Source of the DNA: Todiramphus chloris collaris
Lineage: Eukaryota; Chordata; Aves; Coraciiformes; Alcedinidae
DNA length: 64,000 nt
Reading direction: 5' to 3'
Assembly (NCBI GenBank): GCA_025345505.1
Contig: JANVCC010000270.1
Span: 5,447,748-5,511,747, forward strand
The notes under the pieces were generated by a model, which saw only the letters and a program-made list of their open reading frames with translations, had not been told where the DNA came from and made no database searches. Positions 59,489 through 64,000 of the stretch are shown piece by piece. The position numbers and the translations under genes are program-made. Positions within the stretch are counted from its first letter, which is position 1. Every line of letters starts with the position of its first letter.

Positions 59489-61938
59489 TACAAAAACTTT
59501 CTGGACTGATCATCATCTTAGAAGAGCCCACGCATTATTAGTCTTGTCTTTCAGCAGGAGGAGGGCAAGACTTGGACCCCTTCGTGGGAGAGAAGACAGA
59601 GGAGAAGATGGGACTGCTGCTTACTGCATTTCTTATCTTGACTTAATACAGCCATAGCCAAGCACTGAACTTGTTGAAGAATAGTTTGGCAATCACATGG
59701 AGGCTGTTCCTTTCCGTGCCCGCCGATGGGGTGAGTTCTCAGGCACTTGTGTAACTGCTGCTGGTGCTAAGCTGTTTGCTTGAAGGGAGTTGTGCAGTCT
59801 GAGTGCTGCCATGGGTCTTCAGTGTTTGCATTCTAATTGCTTATGGAACTGGTCTTATATATGAAGAACACGGACTTAAAATAATTTAGCTGTAAAGAAA
59901 ATATTTTTTCTACTGTAAGCCATGCCAGACCTATAAGGTTGCTATGTAGCAAAATTATATATATATCTGTGGATATACAGATATACAGGTTAAGTTTTGA
60001 ATACCCAAAGTCTACTTTCCTCTGGATGTGTATTACTGACAGCAGTGCAGCATCTGAAGCGTTAAACGGGTTCTCTGAGTGGGACAAAAACTGATAGCTC
60101 TAAGTAATAGCCTATAAACTCCCTGTTTCCTGAAATGCAGGGCACACTGCAGTCAGACTTCCTTCAGATGGAATCTTCATGTACTCTCCCAGTTCTTTTC
60201 CTTCTTCATTCCCACCTTCCTGCCCCTTGGCATTCATTCACGCTGACGTGTTATTAAAGTTGTCTCTGAAGCTGGCCCAAGGAGCTGTACATGTTATTTA
60301 CATCACAACAGAACCTGGGGGCATCAGACAGGGCTGGGGGGTCTGTTGTGCCAGCTGCTATTCAGCCTTTAAGTACAAAGATAGTCTGGCCCAAAGAGAT
60401 TTCTATCTTGAATTTTAACAGGTAGACAGGAGATGATTGTTTCACTGATGCTTCAGACTTTTTATTCCAGTTGTGAGTAGCAGTCTTGAGGAAAACCTCC
60501 TCCTCTGTTGCAGGGGTATCACACAAGACTCCCAAACAGAGATATCCTGAGTTCATCACTAGCTGGTGGTGCAGAAGCCACAGCAGCCAACCCCGAGTAG
60601 AACTAAAGTGAACACAGGAGATTTCACAAATTCATCACCAATCCAACCTAACACTTATATATATATATATAAAAAACGTATTCCCATCTCAAAAGAAAAC
60701 AAATCAAGCCCTCCTAGTGTCTTGGAATTAACCAGATCTTTTAAAGCTTTTCACTGGGAAAAAACCCCAACTTTAAACCATTTAAGGCTGTGTTAGAAGG
60801 TCAGCCTGTAAGTGTACAAAACACTGGAGACCATCATATGCTAGTCTGAGCTTAACAAAACACATAACATTACCAAGTGTAATTATACAGCCTGGCTATT
60901 AGTAGCTTTACCTCTGGCTGTTCTCCATCCAGCTTTCAAGCTACATCCTTTCCTTTCATCTTACTCTACACCACATGAAACAGGTGAGCTGTTCCCTTTC
61001 TATAGCTCAGGGCTCCAGTCACATGTCTCTCAAAGCTCGGTATCTTCATTTAATCAGTTAAAAGAATCGAAATAATCAGAGATCTTTCATAAACTCCATG
61101 CCAAAATTTAATTCTGTTAAGCATTCAAAGCCTACCGAGTTAAAAAAAAAAAAAGCAAGAAAAAAATTCATTAATTTTTCCTAGGAATATCTGCTTTGAA
61201 AAGCTGCCCTGGGGGGTACATTTGTAGTTTCGGAGAATATCTCTCACAAATCACTCATACATCACTGCTAGCAAGTTGCACAAAAAGATGACTCCAATGC
61301 TTTTTATTGTCAAGGCAACACTGTGGTTTCTGCATCCCATTTGTTCATGCATAGATAGTAACAGCATCCACTTCTTATCTGATTCCATTTGAATTTTTAT
61401 CTTGACTTAACTGCTACTGATTTCTTACAGGAAAGTACAAGTTGTTTAGGGTTATCTTCACCAGTAACAAGTTTTGACAGCAAAGAGATGGTGATACTTC
61501 CCCTGAAGTCTGTATTTGGTACCTCACTGCTGAATTTGGTGACAGTGACAATGAGTTAAACTGGATAGAGCAGTGATTTTCTGTTTTGGGGTCCTTGAAT
61601 GTATGTGTGGGACTAGGGAATTATCTGAACGTGGTCTGTGGAAGGTAACTGAGGCAAGGCAGGCTCATGAAAGGAGACTGGAGTGCCTCTGGAAAATGCT
61701 GTGGGAACTGGAAAAGATTAGAGCCCTGGGGCTACACTATCTGCTCTGACTTAGGAGCTTGGGTCCCTGCTATCTGGTGTGCCATTCTTTCTCCAGCACA
61801 AGATTAACCTCACAGTCTCCATATGGGTATCTCAGGGACCTCCTCCCAGCAAGACCCTCTGACCCCAGGGAGTGCAGATATTGCCCTGGCAGACATATAG
61901 CAGTTCTGCTTTTCTCCATGGTATGTTTTCCTTTACAG
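59489..61938. other. Gene-free stretch
   Basis: AT-rich single-copy sequence with a 9-bp-stem hairpin (TATATCTGT/ACAGATATA) at 59962-59985 and an AT run at about 60656-60671. No exon, RNA gene or repeat family was recognised. Confidence 0.5.
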
Positions 61939-62037
61939 CATCAGCTGACTTGATAGTCGTTGGTGGGTATGTGAATGCCATGACATGTCACAAGTGCCAG
62001 GATTAAGCCTCTGAGAAGCTGCAACAGTACCTTGTAG
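61939..62037 (+). ncRNA. Candidate 99-nt non-coding exon
   Basis: A very strong acceptor (GTATGTTTTCCTTTACAG) and a near-ideal donor (TTGTAG/GTAAGTCA) bound 99 nt. All three frames contain a stop, so as an internal exon it would be non-coding: a lncRNA or UTR exon. It is the best splice-site pair I found by eye. It would be transcribed rightwards, towards the tRNA. No promoter or partner exon can be assigned; another strong donor (GGAG/GTAAGCAT) lies at 62817 just beyond the next CR1. Coincidence is possible. Confidence 0.25.
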
Positions 62038-62319
62038 GTAAGTCAAATATTTCATGACCTTCCTATATTCCCGCGAACAAAAATAAGGAGACATCTTACT
62101 GAGTTTCTACCAAGATCTGTGCAGCTTTTAGCAGCAGAGAAGGCTTAAGATGTCTGTTAGTATGAAAATAAATAAAATGTGTGTGTGTGAGCCTGACTGT
62201 GAGATGGAGGGCTGTATTTTGTATACAGAGAAGTATGTGCTGATAGTTCTGCTGTGAGTTCATCTGCTCTGCAGAGTCACGTTCCTGACATGGGGGTTAC
62301 TTGTGCGTATGTTTGCTAA

Positions 62320-62780
62320 AGACCTCTGGAGATCATCTGGTCCAACCTCTTGCTCCAGACAGGGTAGACTTTAATCTGCTCAGGGCTGTGTCCAGTCAAG
62401 CTTTGAATATCTCCATGGGTGGAGATTCCAGGCAACCTTTGCAATGGTGGAAATTTTTATTCTCATGGTATTTTACTCCCCTTATATCTATCACAATTTC
62501 TCTGTTGGCAGCTTGTTCCTGTTGCCTCCCAACCTCTCACTGTGCATCCCCAAGCAGAGCCTGGTCCTGCCCTCCCCATACCCTCCTGCGTGGTCGCTGC
62601 AGGCTGCAGTGGGATCCCTCGTCACCCATCTCTTCTCAAGGCTGAACAAGTCCAGCTCTCTCTGCTTGCACTGGGGAGCCCAAAGCTGGACACAGCATCC
62701 CAGGGCAGGCTTATAAGTGCTGAATATGGAGGAATAATTACTTCCCTCAGCGTGCTGGCTACATGCTTGCTGGGACAGTC
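62320..62780 (-). mobile_element. CR1 fragment, minus orientation, about 460 bp
   Basis: Reverse-complement CR1 covering the 3' UTR and part of the reverse-transcriptase ORF end. It includes CTCTGGAGATCATCTGGTCC, TGAATATCTCCATGGGTGG, TTCTCAAGGCTGAACAAGTC, GGAGCCCAAAGCTGGACACA, then GCTGAATATGGAGGAATAAT and CTTCCCTCAGCGTGCTGGC. It is the longest CR1 piece here, diverged and with small deletions. The 60-148 codon frames at this site are remnants or chance. Confidence 0.9.
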
Positions 62781-63668
62781 CAGTGTTTGGGGTTGAGTCA
62801 CAAGGAGGAGGTGGAGGTAAGCATGGGTTAAGGATGGATATGCTGTAGGGCACTGAGGTAACACTGTTACACACACTTCCATTGCAAGTAGGATGGTGTG
62901 GTTTCAGCAAACGAGGTGTTTGCTCACACCTTTCCACCCCACCCTGCTGCTCAGACAGCCAGGATGCTGGTGAATCACTGCAGTTTGAAAAGAACCTAGT
63001 TTGCTTTCAGGTGCTGCAGCCATGAGCTGGGTTCTCAGGCAGATGGTTCACAAAGGGTTCAGCCTCCCAGGCCTGGGGGCTGGGGAGGCCACCAGTTGCA
63101 GCAATGCCAGACCTTGCAACTTCATCTGTGTACGAGGGGTCTCATGTGCTCCGTGAGAGTTGGTGGCATTTGAATTAAAAACTCAATGGTTATTCCTTCC
63201 TGTGCTTTTCCTCCGTTCCTCTGCCTTGGCTGTGGAAGCTGTCAGGGAGCATGTTAACTGACTGGTTTGATGATTTCTAATTGGACTTGGCTGGAGAACT
63301 GTTGTGGGGAGCTGTGTGAAGGGGAGTTGTCCCTTGTCTCCTAGCTCAGCTTAGGAAACCTCACAAGGTCACCAAAGAACGGGCAAATTTCTTTGTCAAG
63401 CACTAGACAGATTTCATATGGGTCATCACAGGGACTCCAACCTTAATGCTACCACCACCAACAGCCTTGCAAGAGCTGCGAACTATTTGGCAGAAAACTG
63501 GCAGTTTTGTAACCAAAATCCAGTTTTGCAGGAAAGTTAACTTTGTGCTTTTATTTTTTTTGGATTCTGTTTTGCTGTTGTGAGAAGCAATACATATGGA
63601 AGGCCATTAGAGCCTAAGGCTATTGTTGATATAGTCTTGACTCATTCTTGGCACCCTTCCTTTGTCTT
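62781..63668. other. 5' flank of the tRNA gene
   Basis: About 0.9 kb of single-copy sequence between the CR1 fragment and the tRNA. The tRNA's promoter is internal, so no upstream promoter is needed. No other gene is seen. Confidence 0.5.
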
Positions 63669-63675
63669 CCTTCGA

Positions 63676-63687
63676 TAGCTCAGCTGG
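63676..63687 (+). promoter_or_regulatory. Pol III internal promoter, box A
   Basis: TAGCTCAGCTGG matches the TRGCNNARYNGG consensus bound by TFIIIC within the D-arm of the tRNA-Tyr gene. Confidence 0.93.
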
Positions 63688-63705
63688 TAGAGCGGAGGAC
63701 TGTAG

Positions 63706-63722
63706 GCTGTCTGTAGAAAGTA
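63706..63722 (+). other. tRNA-Tyr intron
   Basis: The 17-nt intron sits one base 3' of the anticodon. It contains CTGTAG (63711-63716), a copy of the anticodon-loop hexamer CTGTAG (63700-63705), 11 nt downstream. The exact intron boundary is ambiguous by one base because A flanks both sides. Confidence 0.9.
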
Positions 63723-63736
63723 ATCCTTAGGTCGCC

Positions 63737-63747
63737 GGTTCAATTCC
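63737..63747 (+). promoter_or_regulatory. Pol III internal promoter, box B
   Basis: GGTTCAATTCC, a match to GGTTCRANNCC in the T-arm. Box A to box B spacing is lengthened by the intron but within the range of intron-bearing tRNA genes. Confidence 0.93.
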
Positions 63748-63762
63748 GGTTCGAAGGAAAGG

Positions 63763-63769
63763 TTTTTTT
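63763..63769 (+). terminator. Pol III terminator (T7)
   Basis: Seven T on the coding strand, starting five bases after the mature 3' end. This is ample for Pol III termination. A second T6 run lies at about 63774-63779 as backup. Confidence 0.9.
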
Positions 63770-64000
63770 GGCTTTTTTGTCTTTCACTTCTGGAGTTTAC
63801 AACATTGCAGAGCTGCCCTTGCCAACCGTATGCCACTTGAAACTGCGTCTACTTAAAACATGCCACTTTCAAGGATTTCGTTTTTACTGCGAGCCTTGTC
63901 TGCTTCTCCTGATTCTTACAGCAATGGTGCTCTGATCTTTGCTACCTCTCTGCCTAATCAGTTGATGCCCAATGTATGAGCTCCTCTGCAGATTCCCAAT
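63770..64000. other. 3' flank of the tRNA gene
   Basis: About 230 bp of single-copy sequence to the window end. No further tRNA, exon or repeat is seen. Confidence 0.5.

Larger units (their letters stand above)
63669..63758 (+). tRNA. tRNA-Tyr (anticodon GTA) with a 17-nt intron
   Basis: The 90-nt gene folds into a standard tRNA. The 7-bp acceptor stem CCTTCGA/TCGAAGG is fully paired with discriminator A (63758). The D stem is GCTC/GAGC. The anticodon stem is GAGGA/TCCTT with loop CTGTAGA and anticodon GTA at 63702-63704. The T stem is GCCGG/CCGGT around TTCAATT. The intron lies after position 37 (63706-63722, GCTGTCTGTAGAAAGTA), the canonical place, leaving a 73-nt mature tRNA before CCA addition. 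Eukaryotic tRNA-Tyr genes characteristically carry this intron; TSEN removes it, and it is needed for pseudouridylation at position 35. Pol III box A is TAGCTCAGCTGG (63676-63687) and box B is GGTTCAATTCC (63737-63747). All key bases are intact, so it should be functional. No other tRNA is seen in the window. Confidence 0.97.

Noticed and set aside
62301..62937. Overlapping open frames of 86-148 codons
   Set aside because: They fall within and beside a minus-oriented CR1 fragment.
1..64000. CRISPR arrays, prokaryotic operons, insertion sequences, known microRNA seeds, snRNA genes
   Set aside because: Looked for and not found. The composition and repeats are vertebrate, so bacterial system types do not apply.

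Overview
The window looks like nuclear DNA from a bird. The evidence is several 3' fragments of CR1 retroposons with the avian-type end near ATTCTATGAT, a short endogenous-retrovirus LTR of the type that opens TGTCCTGGTTT, long single-base runs, a large CpG island, and no run of compact open reading frames. I cannot name the species or chromosome. No protein-coding gene is identified with confidence. The long ORFs sit in GC-rich, gap-spanning or CR1 sequence and are best explained by composition.

Layout. 1-9.55 kb: AT-rich single-copy sequence with A-runs and one weak minus-strand exon candidate. 9.55-14.76 kb: a two-part CpG island. The left part (9.56-11.26 kb) has two perfect TGACGTCA sites 98 bp apart and long G/C runs. 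A less GC-rich spacer follows (11.26-12.93 kb). The right part (12.93-14.76 kb) holds a 100-N assembly gap, a Z-DNA-type alternating tract, and a compact bidirectional-type promoter core: divergent ACTACAACT motifs flanking AAAATGGCG, with an inverted CCAAT box beside them. This is the most likely transcription start region. Which gene or genes it serves cannot be settled here.

14.76-63.6 kb: about 49 kb of intron-like or intergenic sequence. It holds seven CR1 fragments (20.2, 23.0, 30.1, 33.9, 40.6, 59.3 and 62.3 kb), one 345-bp solo LTR with a near-perfect 5-bp target duplication (45.5 kb), a 58-bp minisatellite (51.8 kb), a 72-bp tandem duplication (34.4 kb), smaller tandem duplications, a very AT-rich block (52.5 kb) and a cluster of four CACGTG E-boxes (18.4-18.6 kb). 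A few acceptor/donor pairs could bound real coding or lncRNA exons. The best is at 61939-62037 (+) and is closed in all three frames.

63.67-63.77 kb: the one gene I am sure of, an intact intron-containing tRNA-Tyr(GTA) with internal A and B boxes and a T7 Pol III terminator. It is independent of the Pol II promoter about 50 kb to its left. I found no new multi-gene system. The items most worth checking are the promoter architecture, the sequence in the gap, and the splice-bounded exon candidates.
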